Shown: positions 1 through 11,700 of the stretch, one piece after another
Layout: every line of letters begins with the position of its first letter
How positions within the stretch are numbered: position 1 is the stretch's first letter
Assembly (NCBI GenBank): GCA_903867225.1
Contig: CAIPQN010000042.1
Span: 38,992-102,991 of the forward strand
Direction: 5' to 3'
Source: an uncultured Pseudomonadota bacterium
GTDB taxonomy: Bacteria > Pseudomonadota > Gammaproteobacteria > Methylococcales > Methylomonadaceae
DNA: 64,000 bases
Program-made: the position numbers and the translations under genes
The notes under the pieces: model-generated
Told to the model about the DNA's origin: nothing
The model's database searches: none
Seen by the model: only the letters and a program-made list of their open reading frames with translations

Positions 1-2
1 GA

Positions 3-116
3 GTTCGTGTGATTTATTTTAACGTTACAGAACAAGGTACAGTCATTTTAATTACCTTGTATCAAAAAACAGAACAAACCAACATCACCAAAAAAGAAAT
101 TAAAAAGGCAACTTAA
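3..116 (+). CDS. C-terminal fragment of RelE/HigB-like toxin (truncated by window edge)
   Basis: Open frame from the window edge: VRVIYFNVTEQGTVILITLYQKTEQTNITKKEIKKAT*, ending 1 bp before the antitoxin ATG; toxin-antitoxin gene order. Confidence 0.6.
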   Translation, partial: VRVIYFNVTEQGTVILITLYQKTEQTNITKKEIKKAT

Positions 117-425
117 ATGGACATCGAAAAAATAGCACAAGCAATTGAAGCCGATGCAGGAATGCAACTTGACGATTTACGGCAGGGTTTAGCCGAAATG
201 AAAAATGGCATGGGGCGAGTGAATACGCCAGAGCAAATTTTGCTCCGAACAGTTCGCACAAAAATTCGATTATCACAACAACGTTTTGCCGAAGTGATTA
301 AAACGCCTGTTTCAACGTTACGAGATTGGGAACAAGGACGATTTAAACCTTCAGGCGCGGTATTGTGTTTATTAAAAATCATCGACAAACACCCAGAGCT
401 GATTTCAGAACTCGAAACCGTTTAA
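117..425 (+). CDS. XRE-family HTH antitoxin (HigA/NadS-like)
   Basis: HTH motif LSQQRFAEVIKTPVSTLRDWEQGRFKPSG; starts directly after the toxin stop. Confidence 0.8.
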   Translation: MDIEKIAQAIEADAGMQLDDLRQGLAEMKNGMGRVNTPEQILLRTVRTKIRLSQQRFAEVIKTPVSTLRDWEQGRFKPSGAVLCLLKIIDKHPELISELETV

Positions 426-1322
426 TTACTGCATTTCATCGTTACTTAAATAATCCCGTAACCCTTGAAACAACGTGTGACGTAATTCATTCGGACTAAT
501 CACTTGTACATTTGGCAACCAATATCGAATCAGTGGCAAAATCTGGTGATCGTGTGCAATCCGCGACGACACAATCAAACTGCCATCTTCCAAGGTTTTG
601 TCGATTTGTTGATTTGGCAATAAATCGCGTCGTTTGAAATACTGCGCCACAGAACTATCAATTTTCAAAACCACTTCACGTTTATTTTCAGCAAACCAAA
701 TGCTGTCTTCTTGTTCGATAATTTGATGCGTTGCCGCGTCGGGCTTGAACGTGTCACATTCGATAACAATGCCTTTCATTTGCGTGAAACAAAACGCTTT
801 CAACATATTTTCGACTTTGGCGGCGAGATACCAAATTGCTTTGTGATTCACGAGTTTGTAGGGTTCAGCGCGATAGATTTTTTCTTTGTATTCAAATTGC
901 ACGATTCTATGCTGCAAAATCGCCTGTTCAAGTTGTTTAAATTCGTGGCTTTTTTTCGACAAATCTTCGTAATGATGCCCTTTGACCAAATAGGCTTGCG
1001 AAATACGCGAGTCGAAAAGCTCACGCAAAAAGTCATCTTTTAATTTTGGAAATAACGCTTTGATGCCAGATAAACAGGCGAAACGTTCAACGTCTTTGAT
1101 ATTGAGTTTGCCCAAATAAAACGATTCGAGATAAAACAAATTGCCGTCTTTTCGCAAAGGCAAATAAGCGAAACGGTCAAGTAAATCACGTTGAATGGTG
1201 CGAACGGTAACGTTGAATTCGAGAGCGAGTTCTTTGGGGTCGAGTTTTTCACCTTCGTTCAGTTTTTTCAGAATTTCGGTTAAGCGAACGGCAGTTTTAT
1301 CGTGTTCAGTGGTTTTTGTCAT
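426..1322 (-). CDS. HTH/WYL-domain transcriptional regulator
   Basis: DeoR-like HTH (LALEFNVTVRTIQRDL) plus WYL-like segment (KAIWYLAAKVE); start set at MTKTTEHDK. Confidence 0.75.
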   Translation of the reverse strand: MTKTTEHDKTAVRLTEILKKLNEGEKLDPKELALEFNVTVRTIQRDLLDRFAYLPLRKDGNLFYLESFYLGKLNIKDVERFACLSGIKALFPKLKDDFLRELFDSRISQAYLVKGHHYEDLSKKSHEFKQLEQAILQHRIVQFEYKEKIYRAEPYKLVNHKAIWYLAAKVENMLKAFCFTQMKGIVIECDTFKPDAATHQIIEQEDSIWFAENKREVVLKIDSSVAQYFKRRDLLPNQQIDKTLEDGSLIVSSRIAHDHQILPLIRYWLPNVQVISPNELRHTLFQGLRDYLSNDEMQ

Positions 1323-1577
1323 GGTGATTTTCAGTAGATTTGAAAGAATGACAAAAACGATAACATACACCGACGACAGGTTATGTCATTTTCACCTAAT
1401 CAAATTAAACTGCATTAGCTGTTGTATTATTTGAAATCAGGGATGAAATTTAAGGAATTTTGAATTTAGTTTGCGAAATTAGCATGAATACTTCAACATG
1501 AATCCAGCAGAGTCAAGAAACACAATTAGCAACAAAAATAAACGTTACTTGGTTAAACCACAACAGGAATTAACAAA

Positions 1578-2852
1578 ATGAATTTATCTGAAAAAATTAA
1601 CGTCCAAAACTATATGCAAACATTAGGACAGCAAGCCAAAGCAGCGGCACGCATCTTAAGTCATACCGATACTAATTTAAAAAATCGTGCGTTGATTGCG
1701 ATTGCGAACGCGCTCCAAGAAAGTAAAGCTAATTTGATTACCGAAAACCAAAAAGATTTAGTTGCGGGTAAAGAAAACGGGTTAGACGACGCGGCGTTGG
1801 ACAGATTAACGCTTTCGCCAAAAGGCATTCAAATCATGATTGACGGGCTGATTCAAGTGGCTTCGTTGCCCGACCCGATTGGTGAAATTACCGATTTAAG
1901 TTATCGTCCGAGCGGCATTCAAGTGGGACAAATGCGCGTGCCGTTGGGGGTAATTGGGATTATTTACGAATCACGTCCGAATGTAACGATTGACGCGGCG
2001 GCGTTATGTTTAAAATCAGGAAATGCGTGTATTTTGCGCGGTGGTTCGGAGGCAATTCATTCAAATCGTGCGATTGCCGCGTGTGTCACTCAAGGTTTGA
2101 TTGAAGCCGAATTGCCACCAACCGCCGTGCAAATCGTTGAAACTACCGACCGTGCGGCAGTCGGCGAATTGATTACGATGAACGAATTTGTCGATGTGAT
2201 TGTGCCACGCGGCGGTAAAAGTTTGATTGAACGCATCAGCAAAGAAGCGACGATTCCCGTCATTAAACATTTGGACGGTATTTGCCATGTTTACATCGAC
2301 GACAAAGCGGACATCGACAAAGCGATTCGAGTGGCGGTAAATTCTAAAACCCACCGTTACGGCGTGTGCAATGCGGTGGAAACCTTGTTGATTGCTGAAA
2401 ATATCGCGCCAGAAGTGTTACCGCAATTGGCAGAAATTTATCATTCAAAAGGCGTGGAATTGCGTGGTTGTGCGAAAACGTGTTCGTTACTGAAAAACTG
2501 TATTCGCGCCACAGAAGAAGATTGGCAAACAGAATATCTTGCGCCGATTTTATCGATAAAAATCGTGAGTGGCATCGACGAAGCCATGAATCACATTCAT
2601 CAATACAGCTCGCAACACACCGAATCCATTGTGACGGAAGATTACACCTTGGCGCGACGGTTTTTGCGCGAAGTCGATTCCAGTTCGGTGATGGTGAATG
2701 CGTCAACGCGTTTTGCGGACGGTTTTGAATACGGTTTGGGTGCAGAAATTGGCATCAGCACCGACAAATTACATGCACGCGGTCCAGTTGGATTAAATGG
2801 TTTAACATCATTGAAATATATCGTGTTGGGTGACGGACATATTCGAGCATGA
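1578..2852 (+). CDS. proA: Glutamate-5-semialdehyde dehydrogenase
   Basis: Full-length 424 aa; motifs [31 protein letters not shown] and [20 protein letters not shown]. Confidence 0.95.
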   Translation: MNLSEKINVQNYMQTLGQQAKAAARILSHTDTNLKNRALIAIANALQESKANLITENQKDLVAGKENGLDDAALDRLTLSPKGIQIMIDGLIQVASLPDPIGEITDLSYRPSGIQVGQMRVPLGVIGIIYESRPNVTIDAAALCLKSGNACILRGGSEAIHSNRAIAACVTQGLIEAELPPTAVQIVETTDRAAVGELITMNEFVDVIVPRGGKSLIERISKEATIPVIKHLDGICHVYIDDKADIDKAIRVAVNSKTHRYGVCNAVETLLIAENIAPEVLPQLAEIYHSKGVELRGCAKTCSLLKNCIRATEEDWQTEYLAPILSIKIVSGIDEAMNHIHQYSSQHTESIVTEDYTLARRFLREVDSSSVMVNASTRFADGFEYGLGAEIGISTDKLHARGPVGLNGLTSLKYIVLGDGHIRA

Positions 2853-2965
2853 ACATTCGCACAAATAACAGTTAATCATATTTAACAAGTTTGATTAATG
2901 GTGGTGAAAATTTACAAAATTAAATGTTTTGCACATTTTTACCACCCTCGTAATTCAGTCGTGCT

Positions 2966-3241
2966 TTATGAAGTTGTAGGTGCAATATAACCCTCAGGCT
3001 TTTCGTTATTGCCTTCAAATAAAAATTTACGTCGTTCAGCAGCTAAAAATGTTCGTGCTTTGGGGTCAAAACTCGCCAAACGATTTTCGTTAATTAACAT
3101 CGTTTGTTGACCTAACCACGATGTCCACGCGCCTTTTGAAATGTGTTCAAAAATTTCCAAACCTTGTTCACCTGGAAATGGTGGCGCGTCTAAACCTTCT
3201 GCCTCTGTGCCAAGTTTTACGCAATAAATCATTCGTGTCAT
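2966..3241 (-). CDS. yggX: Fe(2+)-trafficking / oxidative damage protection protein
   Basis: [27 protein letters not shown]...[14 protein letters not shown]; 4-nt overlap with mutY. Confidence 0.93.
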   Translation of the reverse strand: MTRMIYCVKLGTEAEGLDAPPFPGEQGLEIFEHISKGAWTSWLGQQTMLINENRLASFDPKARTFLAAERRKFLFEGNNEKPEGYIAPTTS

Positions 3242-4284
3242 AAAAAATCCTCTGTGAGTTGGGTTAAAAGTATATTGATAGGCGCAGGTAAAGCGCGATT
3301 TTGCCATTGTTGGCGTGTGTGAAAATTAAGATTTTCTTCTGCTTGAACTTCAAGACACAACGGCGTGTAATCCAAATGATAATGAGAAAACGTGTGCCGT
3401 TGTGTCGTTAAAAATTGCTGATGTTGAATCGTTAAATTTCGTTCATCACACCAAGTTTGCGCGTCTTCGATCGTTGACACTTCGGGCAAACTCCACAATC
3501 CGCCCCAAATGCCTTTCGTCGGGCGTTGTTCCAACCAAATTTGTTGCTGTTCATTACGAATCACTAAAAAAAGCGTTTGTTTAATCGGTGATTTTTTAGC
3601 GGGTTTCGACGACGGATAAAGTGCCACCGTTTGTGTCAGAAATGCGTTGCAAAATTTTGACATTGGACAATCAAAACAACGTGGTTTGCTGCGTGTACAA
3701 AGCGTTGCCCCTAAATCCATAATAGCTTGTGTGTAATCGTCACCGCGTTCAGAAGGCGTAATTCTTTCACTCAATTCCCACAACTGTTTTTCAATTGCAC
3801 CCTGCCCTGTCCAACCTGAAACTGTATAAAATCGCGTCAAAACACGTTTCACATTTCCATCAAGAATTGGCTGTGATTGTTGAAATGCAATGCTTAAAAT
3901 CGCGCCTGCTGTTGATTTTCCAATACCTGATAATGCCAATAATTCGGGCAACGTATTCGGAAAATAACCGAGTTGAATAATCGTTTGCGCGGCTTTATGT
4001 AAATTTCGAGCGCGAGCGTAATAACCTAACCCCGCCCAACGTAATAAAACGTCGTCAAGTGGCGCGGCGGCTAATGTTTCAACCGTTGGGAATTTTTCAA
4101 TGAACGCTTCAAAATACGGGATTACGGTGGCGACTTGTGTTTGTTGCAACATAATTTCAGACAGCCACACGCGATACGGCGATTTATCTTGTTGCCACGG
4201 TAAATCTTTTCGCCCATGCGTGTCGAACCACGTCAATAAAGTCGAGGCAAAATCAAACTCATCAGGGATTTTTTCTAGCGTCAT
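3238..4284 (-). CDS. mutY: A/G-specific adenine glycosylase
   Basis: HhH-GPD ([23 protein letters not shown]) and FeS cluster [17 protein letters not shown]. Confidence 0.95.
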   Translation of the reverse strand: MTLEKIPDEFDFASTLLTWFDTHGRKDLPWQQDKSPYRVWLSEIMLQQTQVATVIPYFEAFIEKFPTVETLAAAPLDDVLLRWAGLGYYARARNLHKAAQTIIQLGYFPNTLPELLALSGIGKSTAGAILSIAFQQSQPILDGNVKRVLTRFYTVSGWTGQGAIEKQLWELSERITPSERGDDYTQAIMDLGATLCTRSKPRCFDCPMSKFCNAFLTQTVALYPSSKPAKKSPIKQTLFLVIRNEQQQIWLEQRPTKGIWGGLWSLPEVSTIEDAQTWCDERNLTIQHQQFLTTQRHTFSHYHLDYTPLCLEVQAEENLNFHTRQQWQNRALPAPINILLTQLTEDFL

Positions 4285-4327
4285 GCTATGATTTTAAACT
4301 CGTCAAAATAATAAAAAGGAAACGACA

Positions 4328-4588
4328 ATGTTATTAGCAAAATTTGCCGCCGTAGCAGTTTTGGTTTGGTTTTTTCACACCGCAAAAGAAAACGGGCAAG
4401 CACCATTCAAATGGGCAATTATTGGTTTAATTGGTTTCGGCATAACGTGGGAAATCGCGCATTTAATTACGGATTCAGTAACTAGCAACCGATTATTTGC
4501 CGCAACCGTTCCCGCAATTATTGGTTTCGCGGCAACGTGGTTTATTCGTCAAAAATTATTACTCGATGCCAAAAACGAAAACGCCTAA
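4328..4588 (+). CDS. Small hypothetical membrane protein
   Basis: 86 aa with several hydrophobic segments; purine-rich region before ATG. Confidence 0.6.
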   Translation: MLLAKFAAVAVLVWFFHTAKENGQAPFKWAIIGLIGFGITWEIAHLITDSVTSNRLFAATVPAIIGFAATWFIRQKLLLDAKNENA

Positions 4589-4590
4589 AA

Positions 4591-4630
4591 CACAAAAGGC
4601 GCAAGACTGTTGAGCCTTGCGCCTTTTGTT
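4591..4630. terminator. Bidirectional intrinsic terminator
   Basis: acaaaaggcgcaag...cttgcgccttttgt hairpin with T tract between convergent genes. Confidence 0.85.
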
Positions 4631-4643
4631 TTATCACTCAAAC

Positions 4644-5249
4644 TTATAATTTAGCTGCGTTGCTCGCTAAGTATTCTGCAACACCTGCTGGATTTGCATT
4701 CATACCTGCATCGCCTTTATTCCAACCTGCTGGGCAAACTTCGCCGTGTTCTTCATGGAATTGAAGTGCGTCAACTAAACGAATTAACTCGTCAATGTTA
4801 CGACCAATTGGTAAATCATTCACGATTTGAACGCGAACTTTGCCAGTGGTGTCGATTAAGAACGCGCCACGATATGCAATGCCCACGCCTTCAACAGCAA
4901 CATCGTAAGCATTTACAATTGAATGACTTAAATCTGCTGCCATCGTATATTTCACTGCGCCAATACCACCTTGATTGATTGGTGTGTTGCGCCACGCGTT
5001 GTGTGTGAAATGTGAATCAATAGACACTGCAATAACTTCCACATTACGTTTCGTGAATTCTTCCATGCGGTGATCTAATGCAATCAATTCGCTTGGGCAA
5101 ACGAATGTGAAATCTAACGGATAGAAAAAGACAATCGCATATTTGCCTTTTGTGTTTTCTGCAAAATTAAATGAATCGACAATTTCACCTGTACCTAAAA
5201 CGGCTGGAACTGTGAAATCTGGGGCTTGTTTACCAACTAAAACACTCAT
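4644..5249 (-). CDS. Typical 2-Cys peroxiredoxin (AhpC/TSA family)
   Basis: FYPLDFTFVCPSELIALDHRMEEF and HGEVCPAGWNKG resolving Cys. Confidence 0.93.
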   Translation of the reverse strand: MSVLVGKQAPDFTVPAVLGTGEIVDSFNFAENTKGKYAIVFFYPLDFTFVCPSELIALDHRMEEFTKRNVEVIAVSIDSHFTHNAWRNTPINQGGIGAVKYTMAADLSHSIVNAYDVAVEGVGIAYRGAFLIDTTGKVRVQIVNDLPIGRNIDELIRLVDALQFHEEHGEVCPAGWNKGDAGMNANPAGVAEYLASNAAKL

Positions 5250-5341
5250 GTAAAACTCCAATGATGAAAATAAAAATGACTGAAAACTGCCGTTTAAGGC
5301 GGACGGTGTAATTCTACACTAAAAAAGTCGGAAATCGTCTA

Positions 5342-5368
5342 GGTAAGCGCGAATTTATCGCGCTTACC
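5342..5368. terminator. Strong hairpin, possible terminator
   Basis: ggtaagcgcga-attta-tcgcgcttacc, 11-bp perfect stem; little T tract. Confidence 0.5.
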
Positions 5369-5376
5369 GTTTGATT

Positions 5377-6381
5377 TTAGTTTACCGTTTTACCAGCTGT
5401 TGCAGGTAATGTTGGCATTTTTTGTTTTGGGAATTCACCCGTTAAACCATTTAAAAACGCCACAATGTCAGCGGTTTCGTCTTTTGATAATTCTTTATTT
5501 AACTGCAATTTTGCCATTACATTGACTGCTTCAGTTAATGTCGCGACTGAACCGTTATGGAAATAAGGTGCTGTTAAAGCAACATTTCGCAATGTTGGCA
5601 CTTTCCAGAAATGTTCGTCTTCCACTTTTTTAGAAACATCAGCAACGCCTTTGTCTTTGGTGAAATGGAATTTTGCTTCTAAATAACCGTCACCATTCAT
5701 TGGGAATTTTTGGAATACGCCCGCGCCATTAAACGCTGCGCCACTATGGCAACTGGTACAACCGAGTTCGGCAACTTTTTCCATGCCACGAATTTGTTGG
5801 GCAGATAAAGCTGATTTATCACCACCAATAAATTTATCATAAGGACTATTTGGTGTAATTAATGTGCGTTCATAAGCAGCAATCGCCTTAGTCGCAGTGT
5901 CTTTAGAAATCGTATCTTTACCAAACGCTTTTTCAAATGCTTTTTGATAACCATCAATTGCTTTTAAACGCGCCACTACGTCATCCCAACTTTTCATTCC
6001 CATTTCAACGGGACTTGTCACAGGACCTGCGGCTTGTGCTTCTAAAGTTGCTGCACGACCATCCCAAAATTGCACTTTGTTAAATGCCGAATTCCAAACA
6101 GTTGGCGCACTTCTTCCGCCCAATTGTGCTTGTACGCCCATTGAATGTGAACGATTGTCTTCACCACCCAACATTGTGTTATGACAAGATGCACAAGACA
6201 CCGTACCCGTTGAAGACAAACGCGGGTCGTGATAAAGCATTTGCCCCAATTCGATTTTTTCAGGCGTACTTGGATTGTCAGCAGGTTCTGGTGCTTGCGT
6301 TGGCAAAACGTCCCACGCATTGGCGACTGACATCGAACCCACTAATGCTAATGCGGTAACTAATGAACGAATTTTAAACAT
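5377..6381 (-). CDS. Di-heme cytochrome c peroxidase (MauG/CcpA family)
   Basis: Two CXXCH motifs (CASCH, CTSCH) and signal peptide MFKIRSLVTALALVGSMSVANA. Confidence 0.9.
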   Translation of the reverse strand: MFKIRSLVTALALVGSMSVANAWDVLPTQAPEPADNPSTPEKIELGQMLYHDPRLSSTGTVSCASCHNTMLGGEDNRSHSMGVQAQLGGRSAPTVWNSAFNKVQFWDGRAATLEAQAAGPVTSPVEMGMKSWDDVVARLKAIDGYQKAFEKAFGKDTISKDTATKAIAAYERTLITPNSPYDKFIGGDKSALSAQQIRGMEKVAELGCTSCHSGAAFNGAGVFQKFPMNGDGYLEAKFHFTKDKGVADVSKKVEDEHFWKVPTLRNVALTAPYFHNGSVATLTEAVNVMAKLQLNKELSKDETADIVAFLNGLTGEFPKQKMPTLPATAGKTVN

Positions 6382-6521
6382 TTTTATCTCTCCTAAAATC
6401 TTATGAAACATCATTTTTATTTTTAGATTAAACACCCATGACGAAAAACATCGACATTTTTTGGGCGGTGGTAAACTTTAACACATTGAACAATCTAGTA
6501 GAATGTTTCAAAAAATGTGTT

Positions 6522-6535
6522 TTGATGTGTATCAA
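6522..6535 (-). promoter_or_regulatory. FNR/ANR-type box upstream of cytochrome c peroxidase
   Basis: Perfect TTGAT-N4-ATCAA palindrome (TTGATGTGTATCAA on + strand); -10-like TACTAG at about the class II distance on the minus strand. Confidence 0.6.
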
Positions 6536-6548
6536 TTAACCCGTAGAT

Positions 6549-7424
6549 TCACCGTAACAACGATTGAATAGCATTTTTTAAATCTGGATAAACAAACTCA
6601 TAACCTAACTCGTTAATTTTGACAGATGACACACGTTGTCCTCCAAGAATTAAATCAGCACGTTCACCAAGTAGCAATTTTAAAAACCAATCAGGCATAT
6701 TGAAAAATGCAGGTCGAGAAATTATCGTGGCAAGTGTTTTTGTAAATTGGTCGTTGGTCACAGGTTCTGGAGCAGTCATGTTATATGCGCCTTCCGCTTC
6801 TGCGTTGTCCAATAACTTAATTACAATCGCAACGTAATCATCGATATGAATCCAACTCATCCATTGTTTGCCATCACCCATGCGCCCACCCAATCCCAAT
6901 TTGAATGGCAGCAACATTTTTTTTAAAAAACCACCCGACGAATCCAAAACTAAGCTTGTTCGTAAAATACAAACTCGAATGCTCGATTTTAATGCCGCAT
7001 TTTCCCAAGCTGAACACAACGTTGCACCAAAATCAGAGCCAGCCGATGTAGATTCATTTATAACCACGTCGCCCGTATTACCGTAGTAACCAATGGCAGA
7101 ACCACTAATTAACACTTTGGGTTTCTGATTAGCGATTTCAATATGTTTCACCAACTCTTCAGTCAACGTAACACGGCTATCCCATAAACATTTTTTACGC
7201 TCATCCGTCCACGGTTTATCGACAATCGGTTCACCTGCCAAATTTATTACGGCATCATAAATTGTTTCGGGTTGCCATTCACTTAACGATGCCATTGCCT
7301 TGCAGCCATTCGGCACAAAAGCAGGTCTACGACTTAAAATTGTTAAATCATGACCGTTTTGAAGTAAAGCGGAACATAACTTTTTTCCAATTAAACCTGT
7401 TCCGCCAGTAATCAAAATTTTCAT
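6549..7424 (-). CDS. TIGR01777-family NAD-dependent epimerase
   Basis: MKILITGGTGLIGKKLCSALLQNGH...GSAIGYYGNTGDVVINE; 4-nt overlap with upstream gene. Confidence 0.9.
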   Translation of the reverse strand: MKILITGGTGLIGKKLCSALLQNGHDLTILSRRPAFVPNGCKAMASLSEWQPETIYDAVINLAGEPIVDKPWTDERKKCLWDSRVTLTEELVKHIEIANQKPKVLISGSAIGYYGNTGDVVINESTSAGSDFGATLCSAWENAALKSSIRVCILRTSLVLDSSGGFLKKMLLPFKLGLGGRMGDGKQWMSWIHIDDYVAIVIKLLDNAEAEGAYNMTAPEPVTNDQFTKTLATIISRPAFFNMPDWFLKLLLGERADLILGGQRVSSVKINELGYEFVYPDLKNAIQSLLR

Positions 7425-8785
7425 TCGTGGTTGCCCGTTAATGTTTTCAAGAACGCGACCACTTTATTCACTTCATCATTGGTGAAATCTTTATCGCGCT
7501 GAACTTTCGCCATGATGCGAACAGCATCTTCTAGTTTAGCCACTGAACCATCATGAAAATAAGGGTGCGTGAGTTCGACATTTCTCAATACGGGAACTTT
7601 GAAAAAATGACGATCTTTTTCTTGTTTCGTGACGTTGAAACGTCCGTTATCCACTTCTGATAATTGCCCGCCGCGTAATTTGAAATAATCATTTTTTACG
7701 CCCATTTTTTCAAACGATAATCCACCCAATGCAGCTCCAAAATGGCAAGACGTACAATTTTCTTTGAATAACGCATAACCTGCTTTTTCATCGGCAGTTA
7801 AAATGGTGTTATTTCCGCGCAAATACTGATCAAAACGTGAATTTGGCGTAACTAACGATTTTTCAAATGTCGCAATCGCATCCGTCACGGTCGTTTTGGT
7901 TAATCCTTGCTCTGCGTACAATTTATCAAAAGCAATTTGATAATCAGAAACCTGTTTTAGTTTTTCGACTACATCATCCCAATTCGCGCCCATTTCTGCT
8001 GGACTTGCTACAGGCCCCGCCGCTTGTTCTTGTAAATCTTTGGCACGACCATCCCAAAATTGAGCAATGTTATACATCGCGTTATAAACAGTAGGTGAAT
8101 TGATAGGACCTTGCTGACCTTTAATTCCAGTGGCTACTTTGGTTTGATCGGTGCCGCCTTTATTTAAATCGTGGCACGATGAACAGCTCAACGTGTTATC
8201 ACCCGAAAGTAATTTTTCGTGGAAAAGTTTTTGACCGACAGCGACTTTTTCAGCATCTAAATCGACTTTTAATGGCAACGGTTGCACGGGTTCGCCTTTT
8301 AAATCATTTGCAGAATCTGCACTGAGCGGCAATTTTGCCCGTTCTTCCGAAATCCAATCAAGAATTAGTTTTTGTTCATCTGCACTTAATTTATCTGTCC
8401 AGTGCATCGAAAGATATAACGCAGGCGGCATACTGTTGTTTTTTAAAACGCTTTCCAATCGCGCCAACATTAACGGCGTAAAAGTATTTTCGCCGCTATA
8501 AAGCTGTTGAGATAAAACCAATCTATCACTCGCATTTTCAATATCTTTTGCCATGAGTTGTTTGGCGATGGGAAATGATGCGTAAATTGGCATTCGTGTC
8601 ATGCCAGGCGAATGGCAATCGACGCATTTATTTTGAAAAATTTCTGATACTTTCGCAAATCGTTCTGAGCTTCCAGATACCACAGGAATTGGCTTATTTT
8701 CGCCCGAAAATCCGAGCATATTTGAAATTGGCAACGCTAAACCAGCAAGTGCTAATGCAAATACATATAATGTTTTGTTATTCAT
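7421..8785 (-). CDS. Tri-heme cytochrome c peroxidase (N-terminal haem-binding domain plus di-heme CCP)
   Basis: Three CXXCH motifs: CVDCH, CSSCH, CTSCH; 4-nt overlap with fusion gene. Confidence 0.88.
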   Translation of the reverse strand: MNNKTLYVFALALAGLALPISNMLGFSGENKPIPVVSGSSERFAKVSEIFQNKCVDCHSPGMTRMPIYASFPIAKQLMAKDIENASDRLVLSQQLYSGENTFTPLMLARLESVLKNNSMPPALYLSMHWTDKLSADEQKLILDWISEERAKLPLSADSANDLKGEPVQPLPLKVDLDAEKVAVGQKLFHEKLLSGDNTLSCSSCHDLNKGGTDQTKVATGIKGQQGPINSPTVYNAMYNIAQFWDGRAKDLQEQAAGPVASPAEMGANWDDVVEKLKQVSDYQIAFDKLYAEQGLTKTTVTDAIATFEKSLVTPNSRFDQYLRGNNTILTADEKAGYALFKENCTSCHFGAALGGLSFEKMGVKNDYFKLRGGQLSEVDNGRFNVTKQEKDRHFFKVPVLRNVELTHPYFHDGSVAKLEDAVRIMAKVQRDKDFTNDEVNKVVAFLKTLTGNHE

Positions 8786-11700
8786 GATGTTATTTCCGAA
8801 ATGAATTGGTTTGTGTTCGAGTATTCAACATTTGCAAGTCCATATACTTGAGTCGATTCTTTAAGTGTGAATTCGCCTAAATGTTTAAATTCCCAAGATT
8901 CCGCTGCGATTGTTTTAATGGATTCATCAATCGCCACGATTTTATTTGCATCTCGTGCAAACATACTCAAATAAACAGCTTGATCAACACTATCGCCTAA
9001 AACGGTGTAATCCATTTTGATGGACGAACCGACATTACCTTCAATAATACCACCCGCCGCAAGTCCAAATCCGCAAGTTATCGTATTAAAAACAGGCGCG
9101 TTATTTTTCAATAATGTGAATTTTTCAAACGCATCGACACACGCCGCAACGGCAGCATCGACTTCGTTTTGTGTAAACTGCGCCACAATACAACCGCCTG
9201 CATATTTAGCTATTTGTCCGCCATATTGCACAAATGAGGTTGAACAAATTTCTAAATACTGATTAACGACACTAATAAGTTCTTCAGCAGAGAAATTTTT
9301 AGAAAGCGTTGTGAAATCAGTGATGCTGCCCGACACTAGAATTTTCCCTGTCTTTTTTATGGGAATCGTCAACGGATTCACGCCGTCCATCAAAAATTTA
9401 AGCAATGCTGGCTGCGTATAACGCCCGATGGTGCTATACAATTGTGCAATGTTTTGTAGCATCATGCTAATTGCTAATAACATCAAATCATTACTTTCAT
9501 TAAGCGCAACCGTTTTCATGCCCCAATCTGTGAAAAGCCGTTCTTCACATCCTGTTTCCGAACTCAAAATAGTGATGTCACTGTGGCGCGAATCACGACT
9601 AATTTTTTCCACTAACTCATCGACTATTTTTTCTTCACCTTCCAAAATTTGGAAAAAATAATCGTGTACCGAAATCAAAATTCCTGTCACATCGCGTTTT
9701 TGATTGTTAATACTCGAAAGTCGTCCGATTTCAATAATATCTTCTTCGCTCAGCAAGGCATTTAATTTACTGACGTAAGTCAATCTTTTCATGCCTAATG
9801 AAACAGTAGGATTTTCTGTTTCAGATTGATGATTAATCAAATTACGAATCGCTTTTCCCATCAACCAGCCGCTTTGTACTAAGGCTTTCAAATCTTCTTG
9901 CGTGATAATTTTCAATTCACAATCAGTCAAACAACGAACCGTTTCCACCCGACGATTTTGATGCAGCGGTAAAATCTCACCGAAATAATCACCTGCTGCT
10001 AATTCTCTGATTTTGCGTCCATTTTGAACAACTTTTAAATTACCCGAATCAACCGCATAAGCCATTTCAGCGGCATCGCCTTCACGGAAAATTTCATCGC
10101 CCGCTTTGAAGTGCATTTTTTGTAAATGTGCCGTTTGAGCTTGCGCTAATACAGTAATATCATTGCGAAATGCGAGAACTAAAAACCAATCAATAATAAT
10201 TCGTAGGTTTCTTTCCAAGCCAGGAACGGATAACAAATCAAACAACCGCGAAACAAACCACGCAGGTTCACCACTAAAAACAATGCCAGCCACACGGCAT
10301 AAAGAGTACATTCCCATGTTGTAAGGTTTAAACAAATGTTTTCGCGCTTTGAACGCCCGTGAAGCATAACCTTGAGAACTCGCCCAAGCGTTAAATCCCG
10401 CGTAAAAACCTAAATCGACTTGATCATTTGTGAAAATAAATTGAGCATCACGCATCGTTTGGCTGGTCTCGGTTATCCAGATATTTTCAAATGATTTAAG
10501 ACGTAATTCATCGTCAATTAAAAAAGGTTCGCTCAAATTTCCACGCCCAACAAACGGAATACTGGGGAATTTCAATGCGGCATTGACGACAAGACCTACC
10601 GATTGAATTCGTCCGCTTGAAAAAAACAAATCGCGCTGCGTAATACTGGTGATTTGTTCGTCCAAATGGTCAATCACACCCGCTTTTTTTAGATATTTAT
10701 CACGCGCTTTTGAAATTTGTTTTTCAAAATCAGAACGAATTTGTCCTTGTTCTTCAAAAAGGTGAACACGCCAACCCAAATCACGCAACACCGAATACGC
10801 CGATTCTGCGGCGCGTAAAATTTGACTGATTTCAACCGCGATGGCTGAAGCACATTCGCCTACGCCAATCACTGCAAAGGTTAATAAACGAATTTTTTCT
10901 GATGAATCATTACAAAATTCGGCTTCTTCAACCAAATCCAACACGCGCTGTCTAATACGAAGTGCGTCCGCCACCGAATCAATCGGACACGAATGTGCTT
11001 TCATGCCTGAAATGTTAAAAACGCTCGATTTTGGATTAAACGCAAGAATTAAACTGTCGTAATTTAGTTCAATAATTTCGTTATTTTTACGTTTAGCAAA
11101 CACCTTTTGGTTGATTTCATCAATCGATTCTAACTGTCCGATAACGATATTGGTTTGCTGAACAATGCGTCGAAACGGATTCACCACATTTCCTGGTTGA
11201 ACCGTTCCACCAATCACTTCGGGTAAAAATGGTACAAACAAAAAGTTTGCTTGTTCATGTAACAAAGTGATTTTAACGTTTGAGTATTGCCCAATTAGTT
11301 TTTCAATTTTTAACGCAGCGTGTAACGCCGAAAGCCCACCCCCTACAATCACAATATGCGCGGGTTTATCTTTTGGAATTGGACGTTGTAAATGTCCTGC
11401 TGAATTGATGAGGCACGACAAGACCACACCATAAAACAAAATATGCTCGGTTGGCGTTTCAGGCAAAAGTAAGGCAAAGATAGAAAATGCCGTTAGTAAA
11501 AAAAACGACAACGGACGCAATAACACCCCCGCAATCATCAACACACCTGCACTCACTTCAACCAACGCCATCACAAGCGTAAAGGCTTCGGGATTCGCTG
11601 ACAAAATGGGCAAATCGTAATAAGTAATAATGCCGATAGAGAGATTCGGCTGCATCACTTTAAAAAATACACCCAAGTACAATAACGTCGTTCCCGTCAA

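Noticed and set aside
8782-9792. Active photoactivated adenylyl cyclase (bPAC-like) call
   Set aside because: Similarity to bPAC is strong, but both metal-binding Asp and the Asn/Arg pair appear substituted, so an active cyclase is not supported.
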